Shown here in pieces: positions 1 through 9,831 of a DNA stretch of 64,000 nt. How positions within the stretch are numbered: position 1 is the stretch's first letter; each line of letters begins with the position of its first letter. Source of the DNA: Candidatus Aegiribacteria sp. MLS_C (GTDB lineage Bacteria > Fermentibacterota > Fermentibacteria > Fermentibacterales > JCC-6); contig LQBI01000035.1 of NCBI GenBank assembly GCA_002030045.1, forward strand, positions 1-64,000, given 5' to 3'. A program made the position numbers and the translations under genes. The notes below the pieces were generated by a model. That model did not search any database. It was not told where the DNA came from and was given only the letters and a program-made list of their open reading frames with translations.

Positions 1-2
1 TC

Positions 3-398
3 TTCAGGGAACTCCGAATGACCGAATTCGTAAACAGGAAGATCGACAGACTGTCCACGGGCATGAAGCAGAAGACCGCCATCGCAATAAGCCTGGTACA
101 CGATCCTGAAGTCATAGTATTCGACGAACCCACCAACGGCCTGGACGTTATCACATCCAAGTCGGTGACGGATTTCCTCCGCAGACAGTCCCGTGAGGGG
201 AAGACCGTTCTGATATCCACCCACATCATGACCGTGGCCGAGAAGCTCTGCGACAGGTTCGGCATACTCGTGAAGGGCCGGATCAGGGAAATGGGCACAC
301 TCCGGCAGATACTTGACCGTCATTCCACGGACAGCCTCGAGGAAGTCTTCTTCGGGTACGTGCTCCCTGAAGAGGGTGAGGGGGCGGGTCATGCTTAG
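3..398 (+). CDS. ABC transporter ATP-binding protein, NatA-like (5' end missing)
   Basis: This is the C-terminal part of a cytoplasmic nucleotide-binding subunit; the reading frame is open at the window edge, so the start and Walker A lie upstream. Visible motifs are a signature LSTGMKQK near residue 17, a Walker B ending VIVFDEPTNGLD, and an H-loop STHIM. The LSTGMKQK signature and a downstream ABC-2 permease are typical of NatA/CcmA-type exporters. The stop overlaps the start of the permease gene by 8 nt, so the two are translationally coupled and almost certainly form one transporter. The substrate cannot be read from sequence; Na+ export is only the family precedent. Confidence 0.93.
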   Translation, partial: FRELRMTEFVNRKIDRLSTGMKQKTAIAISLVHDPEVIVFDEPTNGLDVITSKSVTDFLRRQSREGKTVLISTHIMTVAEKLCDRFGILVKGRIREMGTLRQILDRHSTDSLEEVFFGYVLPEEGEGAGHA

Positions 399-1620
399 GG
401 ACAGCATGATAATCCTCCGCAAGGAGCTGAAGAGGATATTCACGGACAGGAGGACGCTGTTCTTCCTTGTGGTCCTTCCCCTGGTAATGCTGCCGGCCAT
501 GTATTCCGTCATGGCGAAGATGGGGGAGGCAAAGGACTCGGACATCGCCGCCTACATGTTCGATGTGGACTTCTACGGCGGAGAGGGCAACGGGACGCGG
601 ACCGCTCAGTTCATCGAAGCACTGTCGGCCATGAACGCCAGGATCAGGACCGTAGGCCCCGGCGAACTCGAAGAAGTTAAGCAGTCCATCGCCGACAGGG
701 AGACTGAACTCCTGATAGTGATGCCGGACCATTTCGGTGACAGCCTGGATGCCTGCGACACATTCGAAGTATCGGTCTACTACAATTCCACCTCGGACTA
801 CTCGGAACACGCGCTTGTGATCGTCCGCCAGGTCCTCGCAGAACTCGGCGACGACATAGTAAGGCAGAGGGTCACCGGCAGGGGTGTCCGCGAGGACGTG
901 CTGAGCGTGTTCACCGTAAACGGCTCGGATGAGCAGTACGACCTGGCTCCGGAGGGCAGCGTTATCGGCAAGGTCATCGGTATGCTTCTCCCGTTCTTCA
1001 TCCTCATCTACCTCTTCGCGAACTCCATGAAGGTCGGCCTTGACTCGGTGGCCGGCGAGAAGGAACGGGGAACGCTGGCCATTCAGCTGGTGAACCAGGT
1101 GGACCGGCTGGCGATCGTGATCGGGAAGATGTTCTCGGTAATGGTCGCAGCAGTGGTAGGCGCCGCAAGCTCGGTGATCGGTCTCATAATAGCATCACGA
1201 TACTTCATCAGCATGTTCAGCGAGAGCGGACCGGCCATGTCCGGCTACAGCATGAACACAATAGGCATAGTCCAGTTCGCCGCGGTGACCATACCGCTTG
1301 CCGTGCTGGTGGCCAGCATAGTGCTGGTGGTATCAACCTATGCCCGCAACGCCAAGGAGGGGCAGGGAATAATCATGCCCATCTACCTCGTTGTAATGAT
1401 CATGGGCATAGCTTCCATGCAGGCAGGAGATGTGCCTCCGGACTGGATGAGGTCGACCCCGGTATTCAACTCCCTGATTGCTCTGCGCAGCATATTCATG
1501 CACGATGCCGCATGGAGCACGATCCTCACGGCAGTTGCCACCAGCATGCTTCTTTCTGCGTTTATCATCTACGTGACCCTCAGGATGTTCAGCAGCGAGA
1601 AGATTCTTTTCAGGATATAA
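391..1620 (+). CDS. ABC-2 type transporter permease, NatB-like
   Basis: This is the 409-residue membrane subunit of the exporter. The start ATG at 391 overlaps the end of the ATPase gene. One membrane helix lies near residues 20-38, followed by a large extracytoplasmic domain to about residue 185. A cluster of about five or six helices fills the C-terminal half. The cytoplasmic segment GEKERGTLAIQLVNQ, about residue 225, is the conserved coupling region of NatB/ABC-2 permeases. The family moves ions, antibiotics or polymers outward, and the substrate here is unknown. A stem-loop starts 12 nt after the stop. Confidence 0.9.
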   Translation: MLRDSMIILRKELKRIFTDRRTLFFLVVLPLVMLPAMYSVMAKMGEAKDSDIAAYMFDVDFYGGEGNGTRTAQFIEALSAMNARIRTVGPGELEEVKQSIADRETELLIVMPDHFGDSLDACDTFEVSVYYNSTSDYSEHALVIVRQVLAELGDDIVRQRVTGRGVREDVLSVFTVNGSDEQYDLAPEGSVIGKVIGMLLPFFILIYLFANSMKVGLDSVAGEKERGTLAIQLVNQVDRLAIVIGKMFSVMVAAVVGAASSVIGLIIASRYFISMFSESGPAMSGYSMNTIGIVQFAAVTIPLAVLVASIVLVVSTYARNAKEGQGIIMPIYLVVMIMGIASMQAGDVPPDWMRSTPVFNSLIALRSIFMHDAAWSTILTAVATSMLLSAFIIYVTLRMFSSEKILFRI

Positions 1621-1631
1621 CACTGCGGCAT

Positions 1632-1649
1632 GTCAGGAGAGGTCCTGAC
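1632..1649 (+). terminator. Stem-loop after the NatAB genes
   Basis: A perfect 7-bp stem, GTCAGGA/TCCTGAC, closes a GAGG loop 12 nt after the permease stop. No T-tract follows, so this may be a 3'-end stabiliser or a weak terminator. It sits between converging genes. The rest of 1650-1799 shows no recognisable feature. Confidence 0.4.
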
Positions 1650-1799
1650 GGAAGGAAGACCTGCCGACTCGAAGGTCCGCCATCCAGCGGGCGGAACATG
1701 AAGACGGATTCCCCTTGCACCTGTTGGCCGAAGACCTCGTATTCGGAACAGCCCCGGTTCCGTATCGTACATCGCATTCCATGTAATCCCGGGCAGATA

Positions 1800-4700
1800 C
1801 TACGGGATCGGTGGCGATCCCCCGGCTATTTCCTCGATCCGAAGGTGATAATAGCTGATCGGGTTCCTTCTGTGAAGCTGCATGTAGATCTCCCCTGCCC
1901 TGGACAGTTCCCTTCCATCCCCGGTGATCCTGTGGAGGAACAGCCTGGCGATGGCTTCGCCCTCGGTACCCTGGAAATCACGTATTATCGACAGGGCGTC
2001 ACCAAGGACCCCGGAGTCGAATCCGGAAGAGCAGGCAGCCATGATACCCGCCACGGGAGTATACCACTGCTGTTCTCCGGGAATCCTCTCCGCCGGCAGT
2101 TCCTGCATCATATCAAACGTTTCCTTCAGTTCATCCATCATTCCCAGCCTGAAAAGGGCACGTGCCAGGTAGAACATGAATTCATGGGCGTATGCGGTGT
2201 CCCCTGCCCTGATGGAGAATTCCACTCCGTCATGAAGGTGCTTCAGCGAACGCTCAGGATGGCCGCGCAGCAGTGCGGTGATGCCCAGCTTGCCGCTGGA
2301 CGAACCCATCCCCCTCTCGTCCCCGATTTCCTCGGCGATCTTTCCGGCCTTCAAGAAACCTTCCTCGGCTTCATCATACTCCCCCAGGAAGAACATGATC
2401 TCGGCGATATTCTGGTTCAGCAGCCTCATGCCCTTCCTGTCGTTCATGCTGCGTGCAAGGGGAAGACCCTCGATGTATATGTCCAGCGCCTTCCGGAAGT
2501 CCCCCCTTGCTGCGGAGATGGCGGCCAGGTTGTTGAGCAGCACTCTCACCACATGCCTGTTGCCGACCTTCTCTGCGTTCTCCATGGCTATCCTGTAGTA
2601 CTTCTCCGCCTCGTCCACATTTCCCTGGAGGTAAAGGATATTGCCGAAGTTGAGAGCCGCGAGGTCCCTCCGAGAGCTGATGCTACCGGCGGAAACCATG
2701 CTCTTCCTGTAGCATTCCGCCGCCTTTTCCAGGGCTCCCTCCTTCTGGTAGACGAGACCGAGGTTATTGTAGCCGAAAACCATCCCTTCGATGCATGAAC
2801 GCAGTTCCGGGTGAGCTTCGTTCACCTCCAGGGCCATTCTCAGGTAATCCCTGGCCCTTTCCAGCTCGTTTCTGTCTATGAAGACCGTCCCGATGTTGTT
2901 GTAGACCTTGGCAAGGGAGAGATCGTCATGAATGTCCCTGTATATCTCCTCCGACCTCCTGAAGCATTCGAGGGCTTCTTCGTTGTTCCCGGTCCTGTGC
3001 CTGATGAATCCCTTCCTGTTGGTGGCGTATGCCAACATATCCCTTCGACCGTTACCTGATGCCCAGTCGATGACCTGCTGGAAGCATGAGAGAGCTGTCT
3101 CCCATTCTCCCAGCAGTTCGTGGACCTCGCCCTTCCTCAGCAGAGCGTCCATGCACCTAGAGGGGTCCATCTGGTGCTGAAGGTACCTTCCGTACATCTC
3201 CAGGGCTTCCCGGTTCCTGTAGTTCTCATAGGCGTACTCGGCGGCAAGAAGCGTATACTTCAGCATCCTTTCCGTCCTGCCGCTCCTCTCCAGGTGGTAG
3301 GAAAGGTCGGAGTACATCCTCGCGTCACCTGGAAAAAGCTCCTCGATGACGTCCGCCGCGAGGAGGTGCATCCTGGAAAGACTCGCCTCCATCTGCACAC
3401 CGTAGACCGCCTCCCTTATAAGTGCGTGGCTGAAGATGTACTGAAGCCGTGAAAGGCTCTCCCATATCCTCGACTTCACCCCCGTCGTGAGATGGAGGTC
3501 CACCGGAGACCCGATGAGCATCCGGGAGAGTACCCGCACATCGAACCGGCGCCCCAGTACGGCTGCGTGCCTCACCGTTCGCCTTACCTCGGTCTCCAGC
3601 GAGTCGATCCTCGACATGATGATCTCGAATATGCTTCCCGGAAGGCTTGTGTCCGCGGCACTCAGTTTCGCCCCGCCATCGCTGCAGTCGACCAGTCCCC
3701 TGTCCAGGAGGTACAGTATCATCTGCTCCATGTAGAACGGATTTCCCTCGGCCCTTTCCGTGATGACCCGTTTCAGGTAGTTCGACGGAGGGCATGGCAG
3801 GGAATTCCGGAGAAGTTCGATCTGCTCGCTCTCGGGGAGGGGATCCAGGTCGATCCTCAATACCCGTGCATCCTCCGGCAGAAGGCACGACGGGTCCGGA
3901 CCGCAGGAGGGGCGTGCGAGAAGGCATATCACCGGTGCATCTATGTCCATCTGCCTGAAGAGGTCATCGAGGACGGAGAACGTGTCGGGGTCAACCCACT
4001 GGAGATCGTCCACGATGAGGAAGGGGCGTTTTCCCGCGCTCAGCATCCTCACGAGGTGGAGGAACCCCAGGATCGTGTTGTCGAACCTGGACCTCGAGTC
4101 CAGTTCCTGGTATTCCGACGTCTCCTCTATGCCCAGGAAACCGGTCACAGCGAATTTCAGCCTTGCCAGTTCTACCCTGCTGTAGGAGGAAACCTCGTCC
4201 GGACAGGCGGCGGACATGAGTTTCTCGAAGTTCCTCTCGAAGGCCTCACGGGACGGACGACCCTTCTCCAGCCCTGCTGTACCGAAGACCTCGCCGAAGA
4301 ACGTCTCAATCGGGTTCAGGCTCTTGGACAGAATTCCGTCGCACTTCAGGTAGACCGGCCGGCAGTCCTCCGCACCGGTGAGTAACCGCTCAGCCAGCCG
4401 CGTCTTTCCGATCCCGGCCTCCCCCGTGATAACGATGGCCCCCATACTGCCGCTGTCGAAGGTCTCCTTAAGGAACCGTTCAGCGGAATCGAGTTCCTTC
4501 GTCCTGCCTACGAACCTGCCCGTGAACACCGGTCGGGAACTGCCCGCCGTCCTTCCCAGGACCAGGAGGCAGCTGTCCGATCCGTTTTCAAAATGGGAGG
4601 CTTCTTCCTCCGCTGGCACGAACAGGAAAGGTTCCGAGGCCATGGAGGCTGTATCCTGTGTGATAAGGATCTCGCCGCCGGAGGCCATCTCCATCAGTCT

Positions 4701-5705
4701 GGCAGCCCTGTTGACCCGGTCGCCGATCACAGTGTAGTGGCCCCTCGATCCGGGAGAGCCTATGAAACCGGCAAAGACACTTCCAAAGGTCATGCCGGTA
4801 CTAAGGGAGTCGCCGTAGAGTTCGCTCATGGCAAGCGCATAGCCCAGAGCCCTGTCCACACTTCTTCCGGCCGTTCGGGGAGCGCCGAAGATGGTCAGGA
4901 TCAGGTTGCCCTTGTCGCCGCAGTCAAGGAGATCGAAATAACCCCCGTACTCGGCGCTGAGGCGGTATATGTCATCAACGAACCGGTTCATGTCCCGGAT
5001 ATCCCTGAACCTGGTGAAGACGGAGGCCACGTCCCGGAACTCGGGTGAGTCGGCCATTGCAGCACATTCAGGATGGACGAAACCCGCCCTTATCTCATCG
5101 ATGCATCGCTTCGAACGAACGGGCTCCCCATCGGCCGATCCTTCCCCGCTAAGCCTATCGACCTGAGAACCAAAGGTCCCCGGACTGCATCCTCGGAGGA
5201 TTATTCCACCCGAAGGGGCCGTGGTCTGAGCACCGGCAGCCTCGGTGACCGGGGAACCGCTGAAAAGGTAGGCACGCGGTCCGCTGCCGTATATGTTCCA
5301 AAGGACCCTGCCGGCGGAGATGCCGGATTTGATGCCGACCGGGTATACACCGGCGCCGGTGTCCACGGAAGCGGGTATCCTCGACCTGATGAGTTCCGCG
5401 GCGCCTGCGGCCGCTGCGCCGTCGTCACCAAGGAATACGGCTGTGAAGGCATCTCCTGCGAAGCTCACCACGAAGCCGCGGAAGCGGTATACTGAATCTA
5501 TCATGTCCTCGAACATGTCGTTCAGTTTTCGGGACAGGAGTTCCGCCCCCCTCTTCTTCATAGCGAAGAGAGACTCGGTGAGGCCGGTGAAACCGCTGAT
5601 GTCTGACACCAGCACGGAGCAATCGAGAGCGCCGCCGGTCATTCCGTTCCCGTATTGTTCCATTATGAATGCCGGGACATAGACCGGACCGTCTTTGTCT
5701 GCCAT
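1800..5705 (-). CDS. Tandem class III cyclase / AAA ATPase / TPR signalling protein
   Basis: This 1301-residue protein has two class III nucleotide cyclase homology domains, a STAND/AAA-type ATPase and a long TPR array. The first cyclase domain (about 25-165) keeps both metal-binding Asp motifs, VSDISGFT near 32 and FAGDAF near 82. The second (about 220-370) has lost the first Asp (FTRFRDIRDM) but keeps GDRVNRAARLM near 328. That asymmetry matches a C1/C2 pair making one active site, as in soluble adenylyl cyclase. The P-loop GEAGIGKT is near 425; TPRs run from about 835 to 1190. I start at ATG 5705 because AAGGGA lies upstream and the frame further upstream is a shadow of the next gene. It is probably cytoplasmic; the TPR ligand is unknown. 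Confidence 0.9.
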   Translation of the reverse strand: MADKDGPVYVPAFIMEQYGNGMTGGALDCSVLVSDISGFTGLTESLFAMKKRGAELLSRKLNDMFEDMIDSVYRFRGFVVSFAGDAFTAVFLGDDGAAAAGAAELIRSRIPASVDTGAGVYPVGIKSGISAGRVLWNIYGSGPRAYLFSGSPVTEAAGAQTTAPSGGIILRGCSPGTFGSQVDRLSGEGSADGEPVRSKRCIDEIRAGFVHPECAAMADSPEFRDVASVFTRFRDIRDMNRFVDDIYRLSAEYGGYFDLLDCGDKGNLILTIFGAPRTAGRSVDRALGYALAMSELYGDSLSTGMTFGSVFAGFIGSPGSRGHYTVIGDRVNRAARLMEMASGGEILITQDTASMASEPFLFVPAEEEASHFENGSDSCLLVLGRTAGSSRPVFTGRFVGRTKELDSAERFLKETFDSGSMGAIVITGEAGIGKTRLAERLLTGAEDCRPVYLKCDGILSKSLNPIETFFGEVFGTAGLEKGRPSREAFERNFEKLMSAACPDEVSSYSRVELARLKFAVTGFLGIEETSEYQELDSRSRFDNTILGFLHLVRMLSAGKRPFLIVDDLQWVDPDTFSVLDDLFRQMDIDAPVICLLARPSCGPDPSCLLPEDARVLRIDLDPLPESEQIELLRNSLPCPPSNYLKRVITERAEGNPFYMEQMILYLLDRGLVDCSDGGAKLSAADTSLPGSIFEIIMSRIDSLETEVRRTVRHAAVLGRRFDVRVLSRMLIGSPVDLHLTTGVKSRIWESLSRLQYIFSHALIREAVYGVQMEASLSRMHLLAADVIEELFPGDARMYSDLSYHLERSGRTERMLKYTLLAAEYAYENYRNREALEMYGRYLQHQMDPSRCMDALLRKGEVHELLGEWETALSCFQQVIDWASGNGRRDMLAYATNRKGFIRHRTGNNEEALECFRRSEEIYRDIHDDLSLAKVYNNIGTVFIDRNELERARDYLRMALEVNEAHPELRSCIEGMVFGYNNLGLVYQKEGALEKAAECYRKSMVSAGSISSRRDLAALNFGNILYLQGNVDEAEKYYRIAMENAEKVGNRHVVRVLLNNLAAISAARGDFRKALDIYIEGLPLARSMNDRKGMRLLNQNIAEIMFFLGEYDEAEEGFLKAGKIAEEIGDERGMGSSSGKLGITALLRGHPERSLKHLHDGVEFSIRAGDTAYAHEFMFYLARALFRLGMMDELKETFDMMQELPAERIPGEQQWYTPVAGIMAACSSGFDSGVLGDALSIIRDFQGTEGEAIARLFLHRITGDGRELSRAGEIYMQLHRRNPISYYHLRIEEIAGGSPPIP

Positions 5706-5846
5706 TGTCCCTTCCGTCCGGGGAAAGCGACCGAGAGGGCAAAGGACAATAATATTCAAAGGGCCCCGAAGGCCACAGCCCTTCGTGAGCGCTGCTGTCT
5801 TCCGCAGCTGTTGGCCGTCGGAGGCATTTCTGATATTTTTCAACCC

Positions 5847-7502
5847 ATGCGATTCACTATGACGCGGCTGGTGGAGCGGTGGGAGAGCCTTCTGGTGCCG
5901 TTCCTGCTTGTGTTCTCCATCCTGGTGAGGATTCCCGTGATGGTCCGCCATCCCCTGCCCGCAGGGGACGGCGTGGCCTCCAACCTGGAGATGGCGGTCA
6001 ACCTTTCGCAGGGCGAGGGTTTCTCCACCATGAGGAAGTGGACGCTCTACGACGACTCCATGGACGGGATCAGGCCCGAGGGCAACCGCCAGCCGGCAAT
6101 GGCAGTCATGCTGCTGGCGGTGTTCGAAGCTACCGGTCCCGGTTTCCTCCCTGCACAGCTCCTGGCCCTGCTGATCGGCACCCTGTGCCTGGTAATGTGC
6201 TGGATGTGGGCGAGGAGGCTCTTCGGCGGTACCGCGGCTCTGCTGACCCTGGCGTTCCTCTCCGTCACCCCCGTCTTCGTGTGGTTTTCCGTCCAACCCG
6301 ACAGCCTCCTCCTGTTCACCGCAGCCATGTTCGCGGTCCTGATCCTGGCTGACAGGGAAGAGATCGGCTTTCCCTTGTCCGCGCTGCTGGGGTTCCTGGT
6401 GGGATTATCCTACCTGGCGAGGACCCAGGGGATGGTCCTGGTCCTTTCCATAGGCATCTGGATCCTCTACCGCGGAGGATCCCGCAGGGTGATCAAGGCA
6501 CTTCTCTTCGGCTCAGTGTTCCTCGCTACCTGTGCTCCCTGGCTGGCAAGGAACATCAGCGCCTTCGGCTCCCCCACCCATACCCAGGGCGGCCAGTTCC
6601 TGGTCAACGAGAACCACTGGGCTGCATGGGAGGTACGGGAGACCGCTCCGGAACCGATGGACATGCTGAGATTCCAGGGACCCGCGGCGGTAGCGTCCTA
6701 CGTGGCTCGGGGTGTACTTCGTGTCCTGGAGCCCGTAACCACTGGCTCGCTCCACAGGGGCGAGATATTCGGGCAGCCGTCCCTGGTGGGCTTCGCCATT
6801 CTCGCGCTGCTGGCCCTTCGTGACCGGAAGACCAGGGAACGCATGCTGCTTCCGGTCATTGCGGCCGTCCCTCCGCTGCTGCTGCTGGTTCTGCACGAGC
6901 ACAGCGGTCGGTACCTTGCCTTCTTCATCGTGATGGTCACGGCTCTAGGGTCCTCGGGATTGCCGGTCCTGAGAAGGCTTGCAGGCAAGAGCGCGGCGTA
7001 CGCCGCCCTGGTACTTCTGCTGGCCCCCTTCGCGTACCCACTGGGAGCCCTCCTTTCGGACAGCTCGGCGGAGAGGGCACGGGATGCGTTGGAGATCTCC
7101 GAATGGATCCGGTCGAGAACGCTGGAGGACGAGTGGGTGGTCACCTACCCCAACGTTGAGCTGCTGATATGGGACTACAGGCGGCCAACCCTTACCATGC
7201 CCAACGATTACGAGATGCTTCTCTGGCCGTGTCTGCAGGAGCACGGGGTCAGGTACGTGGTGGTGGATCCCTCTCTCCCCGTGATGAGACCGCGACTCTC
7301 ACACAGATGGATGCGTTCGGCTGACGGCGCTGAGTGGCAGCTGGTCGACCCTCCGCCGTTCCTGGAGGAGGTCCACCGGAGCAGCTCCGGTTCCACCATA
7401 GTCTACGAGATGACCGGGGTCGTTCCGGAGGGATTCATGGCGGTTCCCAGCCTTCCCAGGGACAACATGCGCGCCCTCCCTCCGTCGGGTGCGGCATGGT
7501 GA
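5847..7502 (+). CDS. Polytopic membrane glycosyltransferase, ArnT/PMT-like
   Basis: The 551-residue protein has about ten to twelve hydrophobic helices and an acidic first loop, PLPAGDGVASNLEMA, where GT-C enzymes of the ArnT/PMT type place the catalytic Asp. The last 120 residues are soluble. GT-C enzymes move sugars from polyprenyl-phosphate donors to lipids or proteins on the outer face of the inner membrane. It is divergent from the cyclase gene with a 141-nt gap, so it has its own promoter region. No clear ribosome-binding site precedes ATG 5847, and ATG 5859 is an alternative. Donor and acceptor are not predictable. Confidence 0.75.
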   Translation: MRFTMTRLVERWESLLVPFLLVFSILVRIPVMVRHPLPAGDGVASNLEMAVNLSQGEGFSTMRKWTLYDDSMDGIRPEGNRQPAMAVMLLAVFEATGPGFLPAQLLALLIGTLCLVMCWMWARRLFGGTAALLTLAFLSVTPVFVWFSVQPDSLLLFTAAMFAVLILADREEIGFPLSALLGFLVGLSYLARTQGMVLVLSIGIWILYRGGSRRVIKALLFGSVFLATCAPWLARNISAFGSPTHTQGGQFLVNENHWAAWEVRETAPEPMDMLRFQGPAAVASYVARGVLRVLEPVTTGSLHRGEIFGQPSLVGFAILALLALRDRKTRERMLLPVIAAVPPLLLLVLHEHSGRYLAFFIVMVTALGSSGLPVLRRLAGKSAAYAALVLLLAPFAYPLGALLSDSSAERARDALEISEWIRSRTLEDEWVVTYPNVELLIWDYRRPTLTMPNDYEMLLWPCLQEHGVRYVVVDPSLPVMRPRLSHRWMRSADGAEWQLVDPPPFLEEVHRSSSGSTIVYEMTGVVPEGFMAVPSLPRDNMRALPPSGAAW

Positions 7503-7775
7503 GTATCCGTGCTTCATCATGCTCGGGAAGGCCGGGACATCGGGGATGAGCCGGTCGGGCCGGCGGATACGACCGACTTCCCCGCGGAACCGGGGTGCCT
7601 GACCACTGGTCCGTGTTGTGGAGAGACCTCCATGCGCGACATGACCTTACCTGATACGGGTCCCGAAAAGGACATTCCATCTTAAATGAAGTGCGGCAGG
7701 AGCAGGACCTGAATCCACGCCTGTAGGTACGGACCTTTCTCAGCCCCTGAGTTCAGGCGGAACCGTATCGGGGCT

Positions 7776-9683
7776 TCAGCCCATCTCCTTTATGGAGGTC
7801 TTTGCCTCCCTGTATAGAAGAGCCTTCTGCTGGGCGATTATCAGCTTCACGTCGGCCCATACCAGTCCCTGGGATTCGCCAAAGGCCTGAAGCAGGTTCT
7901 TCTCGTCGCCGGAAAGCCTGCCGTCCGCCAGCACTATCCTGGACATGGCTGCCAGGATCTCCCTGGCCTCGTTCTGGTTGCCCGGAGCCGGGAGCGTATC
8001 CTGGCCTGACTTCACCGTCTCGATTATCTCGCCGAGCTGTTCATCGGTTATGTGTCTCCTGGCGGCGAAGGACGACAGCGTGCTCATTTCCTTCCCGTCC
8101 ACCTCGCCGTCGGCATACATAGCCTTTACCATAGATGACAGTATCAGTTCGGGGGGTACCAGCGCGGCACGCTCGATCCCGTCCACGGCCCCGGCGGTGA
8201 TGCGCGAGGCGGTGAACCTCTGTACGCATTCCAGCACCCAGTCCTGGCTTCCGTCATTGAGCGGCCTGCCGCAGTACTCGCAGGTCCCGGAGCCGCCGCC
8301 CGCGTAGGGCGCTCCGCACCCGGGACAGTGGGAGGACCTGAAGCTCTGGTCGACACCCGTCTTCACTCCGTGCTTCCGCACGAGGGTATAGACCTGGGGC
8401 CTTATCATCTTCCTTCCCGTCACCCTCACCCCGCCGTTCCTGTTCCTCATGGCGTTGATGCCGGACCATTTCACCAGGACGTCTATCCTGTCCATCCTGT
8501 TGGTTGCGCCGAGAGTGATCTCCTGGACCTCCACCGCTCCCACGGCGGCATCCTTGAAGAACATCCACTCGTCGCCGGAAGCCGTGTTGGATATCTGGAT
8601 CCTGAACTCCTCGAGGTGGGAGGGAAGCGCCACCTTGCCGGCCTCCGAGACATCGCCATTGAACCATGACTTCATAAGCCTCCAGAAGATGACCGATGTC
8701 CTGTCCTCGATGTGCTGGAGATTGAAGCCCGGATCAACGGACAGCATCGCGTCGAAGCCCGGTATCAGGGATTTGTCGGTAACCACGTTCCACTCGATCG
8801 ACTGGGTTATCTCCGCCAGTACCCAGTCGTACTCACCGCTGGTCAGAACGGAATCACAGTTCTCGCATCTGCCGGTATCGGTTATCTCGAGGTGCGCACC
8901 GCAGTTCGGGCAGAATCCCTCTATCAGGCTCCTGCCCTCGAGGGTCTGCGCGCCGGGTTTTCTGAGGAAGCTCCAGTACTCGGTGAAGGGGGCTGATGAG
9001 TTCTTCCTCAGCTTCCTGCCCGTCTTCAGGTCGACGTCGGTGTCCTCGGCCTGGGCCGTTATCTCCACATGTATCGAATCGAAGTGCCTGTCCGTGTAGA
9101 CGCCGACGATCCTGGTGCTTCGTACGGTTATGTTCTCCATGCTGTTACGGTAGCCCTCCGCCCTCTGCATCTCTATCTGCAGATTGAAGCGCTCGCTGAT
9201 ACCGTCGGAAATGAACTGTCTTACAGGGGAGAGGTCCTGGTTCGACCAGGACTCCTGCACGGCTATGAACGCCCTGTTCACTTTCTGGACGAACTTGCCC
9301 GTGGTGAACCCCGTGTCCCTCTGCCTGATGGTCTCGAGAGCAGCCTGCATCTCCTGGTGCTCCTGCTCTTTCCTGAGTTTGCCGGCCCTGGTTATCGTGT
9401 GGGTCTCATAGCCGCCCTTGGCCTTCCTTCCGAACTTGATGAGAAGGATTATCACCACCACGAGGAGCGGAATGCCGATGACGGGTTTCTCCATGGCCAG
9501 ACGGATAAGAAGGTAGAATATATAGCCGCTGCCGTTCCCGCCGCTTCCACCGTTCCCTCCGCCGGAGCCCCCGTAGCTGCCCCCTCCGCCGGCGCGTCCG
9601 AGGGCCAGGGAGGTGAGGGAGAGCAGTATTATGCAGAGGACAGAGAACAGGACCCTCCGGCTGCCGTCATTGTCGTGGAACAC
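7776..9683 (-). CDS. Membrane protein with two Tim44-like/zinc-ribbon modules and a TerB-like domain
   Basis: The 635-residue protein has an N-terminal signal or helix (about 10-28), a Gly/Ser-rich stretch (29-52) and a second helix (about 65-85). Two similar modules follow. Each has a Tim44-like region (about 110-235 and 300-420) followed by a four-Cys zinc ribbon: CPNCG with CENC near 260, and CPGCG with CEYC near 453. Residues from about 510 to 630 resemble a TerB domain, including DGEVDGKEMSTL and LADGRLSGDEKN, which could bind metal. The layout suggests a membrane-anchored scaffold facing the cytoplasm. The internal duplication is visible by eye; the function is unknown. It stands alone, 148 nt from the divergent lipoprotein gene. 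Confidence 0.75.
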   Translation of the reverse strand: MFHDNDGSRRVLFSVLCIILLSLTSLALGRAGGGGSYGGSGGGNGGSGGNGSGYIFYLLIRLAMEKPVIGIPLLVVVIILLIKFGRKAKGGYETHTITRAGKLRKEQEHQEMQAALETIRQRDTGFTTGKFVQKVNRAFIAVQESWSNQDLSPVRQFISDGISERFNLQIEMQRAEGYRNSMENITVRSTRIVGVYTDRHFDSIHVEITAQAEDTDVDLKTGRKLRKNSSAPFTEYWSFLRKPGAQTLEGRSLIEGFCPNCGAHLEITDTGRCENCDSVLTSGEYDWVLAEITQSIEWNVVTDKSLIPGFDAMLSVDPGFNLQHIEDRTSVIFWRLMKSWFNGDVSEAGKVALPSHLEEFRIQISNTASGDEWMFFKDAAVGAVEVQEITLGATNRMDRIDVLVKWSGINAMRNRNGGVRVTGRKMIRPQVYTLVRKHGVKTGVDQSFRSSHCPGCGAPYAGGGSGTCEYCGRPLNDGSQDWVLECVQRFTASRITAGAVDGIERAALVPPELILSSMVKAMYADGEVDGKEMSTLSSFAARRHITDEQLGEIIETVKSGQDTLPAPGNQNEAREILAAMSRIVLADGRLSGDEKNLLQAFGESQGLVWADVKLIIAQQKALLYREAKTSIKEMG

Positions 9684-9831
9684 GGAAAACTCCTCCCTGA
9701 AGCTGGATGCACATACAGTATGGTTTTATATTTATGATGTCCATAGTATGAAAGCGGGACATCACGCCGGCCCCGTCGCATGATCCGGATCCCGGGATCT
9801 TTCATGACCTCAGAATCGGAAAGGAACTCCA

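Noticed and set aside
1512-2798. 428-codon forward frame
   Set aside because: It is the antisense shadow of the TPR region of the reverse-strand cyclase protein, with Pro/His-rich composition.
5706-6296. Longer N-terminus for the cyclase protein
   Set aside because: The open frame upstream of 5705 is antisense to the glycosyltransferase gene, is His/Gln-rich and has no ribosome-binding site; homology begins after ATG 5705.
7503-7775. RNA gene or coding remnant in the 273-nt gap
   Set aside because: No cloverleaf, conserved RNA motif or protein-like frame was seen; only a weak AGCCCC/GGGGCT stem near the reverse gene's end.
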